A DNA stretch of 64,000 nt, taken from the NCBI RefSeq assembly GCF_001949145.1, contig NW_019091464.1:763794-827793 (forward strand), given 5' to 3'. This document shows, one piece after another, positions 1 through 12,100 of this stretch. The translations under genes and the position numbers were made by a program. Origin of the DNA: Acanthaster planci. Its lineage: Eukaryota > Echinodermata > Asteroidea > Valvatida > Acanthasteridae. The notes beneath the pieces are model-generated. The model searched no databases, was not told the DNA's origin, and saw nothing but the letters and a program-made list of their open reading frames with translations. Position 1 is the first letter of the stretch. Every line of letters starts with the position of its first letter.

Positions 1-566
1 AGGGACCGCAAATTGACCTCGGTTTTAAGGCACTGTATTCTTATTTACGACACTTATGGGAATGTGCCGAAAGGAAAGGCCTGACCCCTTCCTTTGTCCG
101 GGGAGTCACTAGATTATTAAGGGCCAAATTAAGAAAAGCCATTTCGTACTCACTAATTTCTGTCGTTTGACATAAATAGCTGTAAGTGGTTGTTGAAAAT
201 GCTCATTAGTTGCCCGTTATTCTAGCAACCTAGTGTAAGCCCAAGTCGGGCCGCACCTCGTGGAAATATCTGTCTGATCCCAGTGTTTGATGGTTGGCCC
301 AAAGTTGTTGTATGCTGGAGTAAATCCTTGTTAATTTGTTCATGAAAGTTGGGTAATTTTGCATTCTGCCAGATGTAATTGCTGTATGAATTTGCATATC
401 GAAGGCTTCGTACCGAGCAGGTACACTCCAAAAATGTTGATATGACAATTGCTTTTCATACATTTTTGCTGATAGCTCTATGTATTTGCTGATATGAGTT
501 GCTGTTCCGCGTCACCAGGATGGGGCTTCTCAGAAACAATCATTTCCTGGATCCTTTATACTAACG
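1..566. other. No gene recognised
   Basis: A minus-strand open frame at 230-463 (about 77 codons) has a plausible amino acid mix, but I recognise no family and see no splice context. Nothing else is supported. Confidence 0.4.
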
Positions 567-941
567 TTTAAAGGGTTATAGAAAACATTTAGTTCACGAG
601 ATGTATTTTAAAATAACAATAAATATGTAACCGTTTGAAGCACATCATACATTTAATGTATACCCCATTAATTAAAAACCCAAAATGAATAAAAGTTCAC
701 TGTACACTGTACTGGCATCGTTCTGGCGATGACGTCATCCAATCAGCATGGCAGCGCGAACAGCCAAAAGGGGATTTTTGTGGGCGGGGAAACGCAAGAT
801 CTTGTTATTCATTTGGGGGCCACAATTAATGGGGGGCAAACATTAAATTTATGATGTTTTTGAAATGGTTACGTATTTATTGGTGTTTTTTGAAACACTT
901 CCAGCGAACTAAATGTTTTATATTTATGTAACCCTTTAAGA
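567..941. mobile_element. Foldback / MITE-like element with long imperfect inverted arms
   Basis: The left arm from AAAGGGTTATAG through AAACATTTAGTTC to CCCCATTAATT is mirrored by the right arm, whose reverse complement reads AAAGGGTTACAT, AAACATTTAGTTC and CCCCCATTAATTG. The arms are about 150 bp each and diverged, with a short middle. There is no coding capacity, so it is probably a non-autonomous DNA transposon. Confidence 0.7.
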
Positions 942-2480
942 CCGGCTCAGGAGAATGGAAGCGACCCGAGCTGCACCGGCCAAGCGCATATTTATTTCCT
1001 GATTAACATAGAAATGCAATTCCTTCAAATTTACTGTCCCTTATTAAACGGCCCCACATTCGAAGTCTGATGGGCAGTGTATAGGGACAGGTAAACAGAA
1101 TGAATGAGATATCCCTTCTAAGCAAGCAGATACCCCCAGGCCCTACAGTAATCTTTTCACACGGCAGAAACGAGTAAGAAGGGTGATTTACAGTCCTCCG
1201 ATTCGTCTGGTTTCGTATATAGCAGGTCAGACAATACCTACTGTTATATTAGACTTTTCTCAAAATCAACAACATGTATATCTTGGAAATTAGGCAACAT
1301 GAAAAGGTGGAGAAAGTCATTGGAGAAGAAGTTGCCTTCCACGAGACAACAATGTAACAATGACTTTTTGTGGCAAGCACGGATACCACATTCTGTACGT
1401 GGCTATATACCAAGACGTCCAGAAAAAAAAGTTGATTTGAAAGCATTATTGAAAAAATCACAATAGTCTTATTAAATGCAGTAGTATAGAACCAGGGTGG
1501 GGTTTTTTTTAGAAAAGTAGAGGTGATCCCTTTTAAAAATGAAATTCACGAGCAAAGTTATCCTTAGAAAAAACTATTAGCTGATTTAATACACATCACA
1601 GAAAAGAAAGAAAATTTCAAATGAGAATTAACATAGTTTAATTGTTGGATACCAAGATAAACCTTCTAAATTGTGAAGAGAGTACTTTAGTTCAAAATGT
1701 CATTAATATCAGGTTTTCATATTCCTTCATTCTACTCACAGATAAGCCGACGGGGGTAACCCAAAACTCAGGTACACAAATTGACGATAATATTCACCAA
1801 AGTCTTACACATGTCTGGTTTCATTTTTATATTCATTTCATTCTAAATTCAGATTTTGGCAACCATTTTCCAATTTGTCCAATACCAATGTCTAATGTTT
1901 CCCCCAAAGTTATCCCAAAAGGCAACTCTCTACCAAAAATAATCTAGACAAAGTAACACATGATTTGAATTATTACATGATACAAAACTGTTCCCTGCAG
2001 AAAAGAAAAATAAGGACAATCCCAAATTATCTTCGATCACACCATTTGTTTAAAAGTAAAAGAAAAAGCTCTATCATAAATTTTTCAATGTTTCATCATT
2101 GTTGCTAAACGTAATGAAACGAACCAATGTCTACCTGATACAAAATGATTCTAGCTACCTTCTAACGCACTTGGAAAGTTTTAAACCAAATTATTAGTGA
2201 AAACACCACAACATCAAGAATCAATTGACAAAAGCTGTGAGAAAAATGACGATGAAATTTGTGCCCGTCTTCATTTTTAATGGGCCGCTCACGACTTTCG
2301 CCTCCACTTGCCTTTCATGCGCATACGCACATAAATAGGAATTTATCAGTAAATTTGTCTATTGATTGCCACTGTAAACTCTTAACTTGAATCAATATCC
2401 GACTGGGCAAAAGCCAACAAACTTTCATTAAATGTTGTTTAGTAATTCGTTGCAAACTTCACCAAGGTACATAAAAGCAA
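942..2480. other. Intergenic, no gene recognised
   Basis: AT-rich sequence with only short frames and no recognised domain, RNA gene or repeat. It lies 3' of the P450 gene. Confidence 0.4.
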
Positions 2481-2484
2481 AAGT

Positions 2485-2760
2485 ACTTTGACAGACTGCA
2501 CTAAATTTCTGGATTTATACGTTGATAATAAATTATCCTGGAACAACCACATCGATTACCTATAATATTGGTGTACTCAATAGAATTGCGTCTTTTGTAC
2601 CTAACTACTTAACTATCCTACTTTTGTCTTCCAACAACTATGGAATTTAACTTTGGCGTGCTTGTCTGAAAACTCAATCAACCGACTATCGTTACAAGAA
2701 AGCAGCTCTACGAATTATTAATCATGCTAGCAACCTTACATATACATACCCATTTTTCTT
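2485..2760 (+). pseudogene. Decayed LINE reverse-transcriptase C-terminal remnant
   Basis: Reading across stops and frames gives KFLDLYVDNKLSWNNHIDYL, NIGVLNRI, then KKAALRIINHASNLT. These are the order and spacing of the end of a CR1/jockey-type reverse transcriptase (FLGV-DLSW-HI, then LQ-A-RII). There are several in-frame stops. The family match is from memory of the domain, not from a search. Confidence 0.75.
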
Positions 2761-2940
2761 CTGCAACATAGAAACAAAATGGAAGTCAATGATTTTCGGT
2801 TTGATGGGTGGGTGGGTGAAAAATGGACGTGCGCCCTCCACGCCCCCTGGATCCGGCTCTGCGTAACATTTTAGTCTTGAAACGGCTAAAAAGCATTAAA
2901 ACCGAGAATAAACACAGGCTGTTCATTCTCACACTTGGCT

Positions 2941-3119
2941 TTACCGCTTTGTAGCCACGCATTCGAAGGGCATCGGTGACAGAGTCACGCCAGCGATTCC
3001 TTCCATAGAGGGTTGGGGCTTGCCAGCAGGGAAGGAGAATGTGAATCGCTGGAGGAGGTTGACAAAGAAAAGGAACAGCTCCATCTTAGCCAGGGTTTCT
3101 CCCATACAAACGCGCCGAC
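2941..3119 (-). CDS. P450 exon 6: haem-binding cysteine and C-terminus
   Basis: The acceptor is tttcag. The exon gives GRRVCMGETLAKMELFLFF, with the axial-ligand Cys, and ends FECVATKR and TAA at 2941-2943. The Cys-containing loop is intact, so this is not an obvious pseudogene. Confidence 0.95.
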
Positions 3120-6100
3120 CTGAAATTAAAATAATAGAATTGACATCGACCGCTATGGTCCTTTCTCTTATTCACGCACGCGTTGGTTCGCGCACAGGTA
3201 CTCGCGCTAACGCTGTTTACACACATAAGTGTGCGTGTGACGCATTCACTCCGGTACTCTGTAGAGTACCGAAATGGGCCGTGACCAAAGATCGCATAGC
3301 GCCTCGTAGCGGAGCAAGATGGGAAATTTCACCATGAATGCGCATAAAACGTTGCTATCATAGGGGCGCCATTCTGGTTGGACTACGCCTGCACAGTGCA
3401 TGTTAATGCACAGGCGCATGCGCCGCGACAGGCACGCACACACATTAACGTTCACACTCGAATGGCGCCCATGGTGATAACACCTTTATGGCCGAATTAC
3501 CCATCTTGCGCCGCTACGCGGCGCTATATAATCTTTGGCCGTGTGACTGTGAACCAGAAAGTGCTGTGCAAACGAATGGAGTACAAGCGCGTGTTGGTTT
3601 TCGCGCTAATGCCTTTTACACACTAATTGTGCGCGTGACGTATTCACTTCGGCACTCTATAGACCGGATAGGATATCGCGTCCAAAACGCGTCCCGCGTA
3701 TGTGTATTTTCAGGACGAGCGTTGCAAATTTTGTTGTGTGTACTTTTAAATGGAGTTTTTCAAAAACCGGTTGAGGTTTTTGTACTTCAAAAACTGAATT
3801 CTGCACTTGGAATGAATAAATTTGGAAAGAATAATGGTTGAGGTGTACGCAGCAGTGAATAACCGGAGATCAACGTTAAGTTTGGAAGAAGGAACAGAAG
3901 GAAATGTGAGTCGCACTTTTTTAGTTTCGGAAAGTTTCTCAGATTGTAAATCTTTACGTCAGGTCAATTTTTTAAGCTGAGTAATAAGTGTCTGTTTTAA
4001 AAACGGCTGTAAGTTAGTTTGGTTGCTCATTTAAAGCTGCGCTCACTTTGTACTCATAGAAAAGATTCTCATACTTCCGTATGCCGCATGTCGGTTTTCA
4101 ATAAAATTTACTCAATATATGAATTAATTTTATTTCGTACAATTTTTCCTGAGAGTGTGTAAAATTAAATAATTTTATTAATGATGTTTTCAGTGTTGGC
4201 TCGTCGAAACCAGACGGAAAAACACATAGACAGTTTGAACATCATATTTACTAACAAAACCTATTGCATGTCCTCGTGGTGTAAATAGGTGCAAAAAAGG
4301 ATTAAAAGCAAACACACACACACACAAAATTAACATTATCGCTTTCCAGTGGGTTAGTAATGGAGAAAATGGTGAGTTATTTCCTGAAATGATATTCTTG
4401 CATTTTCTATTTATTTTTTGGCTTGTTTTTGGGAGGGAGGCCGAGGGCTTAGCCGTCATCCCGTGATAAAAAGGTTATGTTGACCAGAAGTGCACGGCAT
4501 ACAGCATCGCATTACCCTCCTGAGGCGCCGCCATTGTTCGGCCGCGCAAAACAAACAATGTGAGATGTCCTAACCAGTCGAAATAATGGAGATCAATGGG
4601 AAAGATCCATTCCAACCTCGTTCTCATGGGGACGATCTTGCCGTGACATGTTGGTTCCCACCATGCCTTGCGCGATCTAACCCCTGGTATCCGCCCTAAG
4701 CTGAAGTGCACCCCCAATCGGCGAAAAGAAAGACAAGTGGTTACAAGCGGGTTCTTGCATGCGTTCTGCATGTACGCACGCAAAGACCATACATGCCGGA
4801 GTAAATTAGTTACGCGTACTCAGCGTGCTCCGCGTCAACGTGAATAATACCTGCCCGTCTCATGGCGCGCCTATGCAGTGAGTACCAAAAACCACGCCCT
4901 CTTTTGTTCCGGTCGAAGCGGACAATTTAAATACCCTACAGTGGGTGCATTCGGTTAGCTTACACGTGTAAGTCAAACTTCCGCGAGAGCGTTCGTTGAG
5001 CCATTACGTGATCTTCGTGCCTGCCCTGGTGTCAGCCACCACTTAGCACGCAGCCCATGTAGTCGAGGATGGGTCCATTCCACTTACGATCTCTATGATA
5101 TACCTGCGCCAGGTATGTACTCTGTGGGTATATACCCTTTTCGTGGGGGGGGTCTTTTTCTTTGAAAAACTGTGCGTGCATACCGAGGCTGAATGGGATG
5201 AAAGCCTCCGGTTTCTTCACAGTCTTGCTGTCACTGGACAGGAACCTGGTGGGATCAAACTTCTCTGGGTCCTTCCAGTATTTCACATCGTGGAATATTG
5301 TCCAGTGGTTGACAAATATCACTGCAGATAATGTGGGACAAACGCATGAAATTAGATTAACTTTTTACCAACAGTGGTAATAAATGCACTTCGTTTAGGT
5401 GTTAAAATACCTAAGAATTAAAGGTTATCGTAACTATATTTTCAGGGAATCAGGAGGTTATAAATTCAAACCCAAGAACTGTACGATGCATTGTAGACGT
5501 CTTGGGTGACGGTGCTCAATACAACCACTCACTACGTTCGACACTTATCATCCTTCAGCCAGTAACTAACTTCCATACCAATGTGGACTAAAAATGCGGT
5601 CTTCTCCATCTGTCGCCGTGTGCATCATTTCAGACATCTAAGCCAAGTCCCTGTAAACACGAAGGAAGGGAAACTGACTCCATGCGATAACTGAGCATAA
5701 ACCCAGAGTGTATAAAGCGATAACAATTCTCTCACTTGTGTTTGCTGGGATCGTGTATCCAAGGAATTCAGTTTCATAATGGGTCTTATGAGGTACACCA
5801 TAGGGAGTGACTGGTCGTATGCGTAGTATCTCCATCAGCACAGCATTGGTGTACGGCATATTGACACGATCCTCGCTGGTTGGTTGACGGTCACATCCGA
5901 CTACCTCACTAATCTCTTTCTGCACCTAAAGACCCATCAACAAAAATTAAGTTACATTTAAGGTGTATTCTTTTGCCATGATTTATTAATGGATGAAAAA
6001 TAGGGACATGTGATCTTTTAACCTTGTATGTAGCATACGTTTGTGCCATGATTTTGATTACACTTACTATTTCCTTTCTCTTGTACATGTTAAAAAGATG

Positions 6101-9100
6101 ACCATGCAAGCTTACCTTTTCCTGCACATCCTGGTGGGCAGCTATGTAGAGCAAAAGCCACAACAGTGTATTTGTCGTCGTATCTGTCCCTGCCACGAAC
6201 AAATCATAGATGCCCCTCCACATCGTCGTTCTACAAAATGCAGCATCTTCACCCACTATTCCAGCTTTTCCCAGTTGTTCGATTTCTTCAGTGTACATGT
6301 CGATGATATCACGAATATCATTAGGATCAAAGGACTCTTGATGCTCCTTAAATTAAAAAGATGAATAAACAAAATAAACTTACAACCTGCGTGATTGTGG
6401 GTATGTTTGTGGGGAAGTCGTCACCTCCTGGTGAGAAAATGTGCGAATTGTAAAATTGTAGGATAGCGACGTTATGTGTTATTAACAAAGTTGGTCTTGT
6501 CCCGATTCGTTAGAGCGTTCGCAAATAATTATATAGTCAAATGTTTTCATTTTTTTATTTTGAGGGAAGATCGGATGGTCGCAGGAAGAGAAAGTAGGTA
6601 AAACATCAAATTCTTATTATGATTATTTGTTCTTGGTAGAAAATTCCAGGCAGGGATGGCAACATAAAGAGAGGCTTTTTCCTCGACTGGACTCCAGAAT
6701 GGGACTCCAGAATTTTTTTTAAACTAGTTCGGAGACAAAAGAATTACCTACTGATGCCCTTTATGCGCGAATGGTGACACGGACGATGACTGCAGCAAAA
6801 TGGCTGAATAATGAATGGTAAGAGTCATTTTGTAAGGTGAGTTGACAGAAAAACTATTCTTACCACTGCAAGGCCTTAATGTGAAACATTCATTCTTAAA
6901 ATACAATACCGGCATAAATCCTCATCTGTGTGGAAAACAAATTAACGGTTCTTGCGTATTAACGTCCGCTATTTTGCGAAACAGATTTGTGTCTAAAGCG
7001 CAGCAACTGGTTGTTTCGTGTAATGTTATAATGTCCATACATTATTGTTCTCTCTCTATCTGTGAAAAAAGTATATGAAATGAGGGGGGAAACAGTCAAG
7101 TGAAATTAAGTTCTGTTATTAACGATCCACCAATCAGATGACAGGTTTTTGCAGGTATTGTATAAATACCCGCCATCTCATTCATGGGGTCGTCGACCTT
7201 GTATCATTGTGGCCATGCGTGCCGTGCGAGGACTAAAGCGCGACGTGGCCGACCCGTAAAAATGTAAGGTCTATTCAATGGTATAAAAGCTCTATTCCAC
7301 GGTCTCAAGCAGTTCCTGTACTTGTGGGGGATGCAAGGATCTATTCTGGAGGGATAATTCACGATTAATTTAGGTGATTCTCACCGAATCTTCAGATTTC
7401 CAGATTTCGTTCAAGCCTTGTTTATAAAAGCATAAAGGCCTAATGGGGTTTCACACTCGTGAAATGGAAAGAGTATTCATAATTGGCTGATGAATGAAAT
7501 GTATGATCACAATGTGTGCTCAAATGTGTTCTCAAAACGAGAATGTGTTTAAAATCAATGATTTGGAGCCTGAATTTCTATGATTTGACGTTTGCATTTG
7601 CATGTTTGCTCTGTGTATGAAACAGTACTAATTCATTCAACCCTTACAGCGCATTTCGCAGGGAATGTTCTTTGACATTATGCATGCTTCTCATTCAAAT
7701 GAAATATACATTCAAGTTGAAGAGGTACTGGAACAAGCCAGTGCTCACATCAAATGAAAAAGAAAAAGACAAGAAGAAACTTTAAGTGGCATCCTACCTC
7801 ACAGTATTTTTTCACTGACCTTTACAACTTCTTGGATGAAGGCCTTGACACTCTCAATTCGATCCCGTGTCTCAGTGTCCATTTTGCGGAAAATAGAAAA
7901 GAATCTTATCTTTGCAAAAGACGAGCTGGCAACAGTGGTTTTGACGCTTTTAATAAGGTAAGCGAACTTGGGGTCAGAGTACTCAAATCGGTAGCCGAAG
8001 CTAATTGTACAAATGATGTTGGAGACTGCGTTTAGGATGTCGTGTTCAGGGTCAAAGGGCTTATCTCTTCGGCCGTCGAAGCTGTCCAGGAGATAGCGGG
8101 CCTCTTCGTTGATTTTGTGCTCCACGCTCCTCTTGCCCATGCCGAGAGTTCGTAGGGCGCTCAACCCAAAGCGACGCCGTTCTTTCCAGATGTCCCCATT
8201 GGACATAACGATGCTTCCTAATTTTCCAGTGAAAGATGGGTAAAACATCAAGCAATGGTCACTTTATAATCATGGCTGGCCAGAGGTTATCTTTGAGTGT
8301 CCCATTTAAAGTCTGTAATTCTTATTTGAACCGATACTCATTTACTCACCCAAACAAAATACAAATGCTTCCTATTGTCCCCGGAGTTTTCTGTAATTAA
8401 ACATTTTAGGAAACCTTGGATTGAGCCAGAATTGACGAGCCACCTGTTTTGTCTCGAGTTAAATAATTGTAACGTTGTGATTTAAGTCGAATCACTGGAC
8501 TTGAGTCGAGTCATAATAAGGCAAACATGTTGAGTCGAGTCTTGGCTCGAGTCATTCGAGTCACTAATATCGAACACAATAAGAGAAACAAAATCCAGAG
8601 AAAAAGTCTTTTGGGGCATTTTTAAAGTTACCTCTGGGTTTCTACACGTGATGACACCACGTCCTACTCCTGATGGTAAAAACATGACATGAACATTACA
8701 AACAGGCATGATATGAAAATGTTGTTTTTCGTAAAAATTAAGGTTGGCTTTTACTTCCGGGACTACGGTCTTATTAACCTTCACTCGAGTCGGGCATTCT
8801 GATGGATGAATCTAGTCGAATCGATTCATTTGCTCGCAGTGACGCAAATCGAGTCCAGTCATTTACCCTTCGGGACTCGATTCGAGTCATTGACTCAATC
8901 ATCATAATAGGTGTATCACAACGGTGCGCCGCCAAGAGTTTGAAATGCGCTTGAAAACCACTATGTGCGAAACGTGTGGACCCCACAGACATACATGTAC
9001 ATGTATGGGTGCATAGACCGCCAGGTCCTATTCAAAACTACATGTTTTTGTTTTCGTGATCTGCTCGGCGCTAGACTAAAATCAAAACTATGGGCAAATT

Positions 9101-12100
9101 CTCCCCCCCCCCATAGGGAAGTTACGCACAGTTGAAGAATTCCAGTCATAAATTTCCATGAATCTGTTTTGCGATTGTAAACACTCCTCTATCTACTAGA
9201 TCTGGCCCATTCAAAACAAGATTCAAAACAATAAGGTTGCAACAAGCGAAATAGGGAGACGGTAGTACAGAGAAGCAAAAACATGAACGTAGTTTTGGAG
9301 CACAATGTAAACAAATACAGGCAGTGTAGACGACATTTTGCTTGTAGCAAATTCAGAGAAGGGGTGCAAATCTCTGAGTCATCAAATTCAATTCATTGAC
9401 CACATAACAGATTCAATCAAGATGACTTTGAGTCTCCCAGAAAAGAAAACCAAAGAATTGGAAAGTCTGTGTCAGCAGATAATCAGAAACACACAAATGA
9501 CAGCAGAGAGTTTTGCCCGCTTACTTGGGAAGATGAATGCAGCATCAGAGGATGTTGTCCCAGCCCCAAGATTCTTCAGGGCTTTATATGCAGATCTGAT
9601 TGCAGCTGTTCAAAAAGATCCATTTTACCAGGGCCAAATAGTTCTGTCAGAGCCAATTCTTCAAGAGCTCCACCAATAAAACGTGAAACCAATCTCATCG
9701 CCTCACCTTCAGTTAATATCACATCAGATGCTTCGTCCCATGGCTGGGGGCCCACTGTAACGATATTCAGACGGGGGGCAGATGGTCTCCACGGGAGAGA
9801 GAGCATCACATCAATTTTCTGGAATTACTAGCATCCTTCCTGACACTTCAGACCTTTGCTCGGGACAAACGGAAGTGCTACATGTATATGCTGATGCGGT
9901 TGGACAATTCAACTGCAATAGCTTAGATGGAAAGCTTGCGGTAAACACCATGCAATATCTCTTTTTTTTGAGTCTGTGTGGTTCTGATAAGAACCGGAGA
10001 GGCTCAACGTTTCGGACAGTGTGCTCTGTCCGTCTTCAGGAGACTGAAGGGATGCCAACAGGGAGTGGCGCGTCACGGGGTGTCAGGGGAGCATTTGTTT
10101 TGCACAACACGCCAGGAAAATCAGACTTGAATAAAGACTCTATAATCATTATTATTTATTTATTGTAATGACACCAAGGATTCAAACGCGACCCATAGGC
10201 ACTCACAGTAGCTCACAGGCCTGAAAGAAGCTGTAGAGATGGGACAATGAGAGCTAGTTACAGTTTTAGAGGAGAAGAAAAACCCCAGAGGAATATTCTG
10301 GATAAAACTCACAAAATCAGGTAGGGACTGAAACCCAATCCACATGTTGAACGAGCTGGGAATAAAACCTGGACAGCAGAGGTTGAAGGCGAAGAAAAGA
10401 CCAATTCCCCGTCGATTCTTTTCCAAGTAAGTTAAGTCCGACTGGGGACGCTTCCACGATGCATGAATACTAAAGTCTCCTTTCAAGAACTATTTCCTGA
10501 TAAGAAAGCTCATGGTGTATCCATACAGCTATATGTATAAAAACTACAGCGCTAACTTCTCATTATCCGTGCCGTGACAATAATTGATGCCGCCCTGAGC
10601 GCCGAGCGCAGACATTTTTGCGTGCTTGGATATAAAACATTCAAAATCAGATAGAATGGATTTTGAATTATAATTGTGTTCTAAATTCAACGCTCATGTA
10701 CAACATACGCGAATGTCAGTGCTTCTTTTAAATGAGGCTCACAAGCACAGCGCAGTGGCACATGATTATTAATACGTCCACAATTGATTGGTTTCCCTAA
10801 CATTCGAGCAAGGTCGTTCGATTTCGTGTGCTTGTCTTTCCATGGCTGTCTGTGCAGTCGTTCCCTTATTTCAGTCAGTGTTAAGTGAGTTGGCGGCTCT
10901 GGAGCGGCGACTGTCGTGCGCGGTATCGGGTACCGATAAAATCCGATTAAAAAGACCTCAAGGCAGAATTCATGTGCAGCGCATACGCGCACGTGTTTGT
11001 CTTTTTTGGTGCAGAGCAAAATGAAACGCTCATTAACTGATTATGCGTTCAGGTTATTTGCGTATCGGCTTTGTTAACGTATCTTTTTTTTATAATACAG
11101 ACGCAGATACGCAAATAGCCGTACAAAAGCCGTACAAGATTTCGATCTTTCCAGAGGTTTGTGATCAACATACAAGCTGTAACGTCACTAGACCTTTGAT
11201 TTTTCGTTCAGAACATTCAGAAATGTTGCACGCCATTAGCAATAGCCTTGATAAGGCGACCGAGTTGGTCTTGTTAATTCACAGTAGACTCGCTGGTGAT
11301 AAATCCATGATAACCCGCTGACCTGTGCTGTGTGCATGCCCTAGGTGTTGTGCGCTTGTATAATTAAAGGCGCACACGGGGTTCCAGCTTGAACATTTAC
11401 GGCACTTGTACGTATGGCAGCCGTTTACTCTGATGAGTGCATGCCATTCGGTCCGCTCACTGACATTTTTTTTTCGGTTTTTCGTTACTGGACATCCTAT
11501 TCTTACAAAGTTCGCTCGGAAAGGAAAATCGATAATTTCAAAAAGTTCAGCCAGTGCAGATTTAATCCTTGTAAACCCTAAACGTTACTTGTCCAAACTT
11601 CAAGAGCCTGAACCAACCCTTGAGGCAAGTTCAGTGCAAGCATAGCTCCATGGTGTAAGTGGATCCCCTCCACTGTGTTTCCTTCTTCCCTGCTAATCCT
11701 TCATAGGTCGATTTTTGATATCTTGTGAGTTGATACATCATCCTTAGATATAGTTGTTAAATTTATCGGTTAGAAATATTCCCACACTATCCCCAGTAAC
11801 TGTGATGGTTATATTATGGGTTGGTGATACTATCAAATGGTTGCTACATTATCTGTTGTAACAGCGGGGCATTTTGGAATGGAAATGGAAATATAAGAGG
11901 GTCTATTTATGCATTTCACAAAGGGACAAAGTATGTTCTCGGTAAGGGCGCACTACCTGTGCAAGTCCTCTACTAAGGCCGGTGTGCACTTCTGAGTCTG
12001 CAACTCACCTCGTTGAACATCTTGTATCATCCGATCTGAGAAGCAATCTGCTTGTTTGATGAGTGCTTCCTTGACAGGTTCAATGTCACTCAAAACAATT

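Noticed and set aside
1249-1461. 70-codon minus-strand hydrophobic frame
   Set aside because: AT-rich chance frame with no supporting context.
9576-9809. Minus-strand frame MMLSLPWRPSAPRLN
   Set aside because: Antisense shadow of the DIRS-like RNase H segment.
10687-11019. 110-codon minus-strand frame
   Set aside because: Lies in dispersed repeat R2, whose second copy does not preserve the frame.
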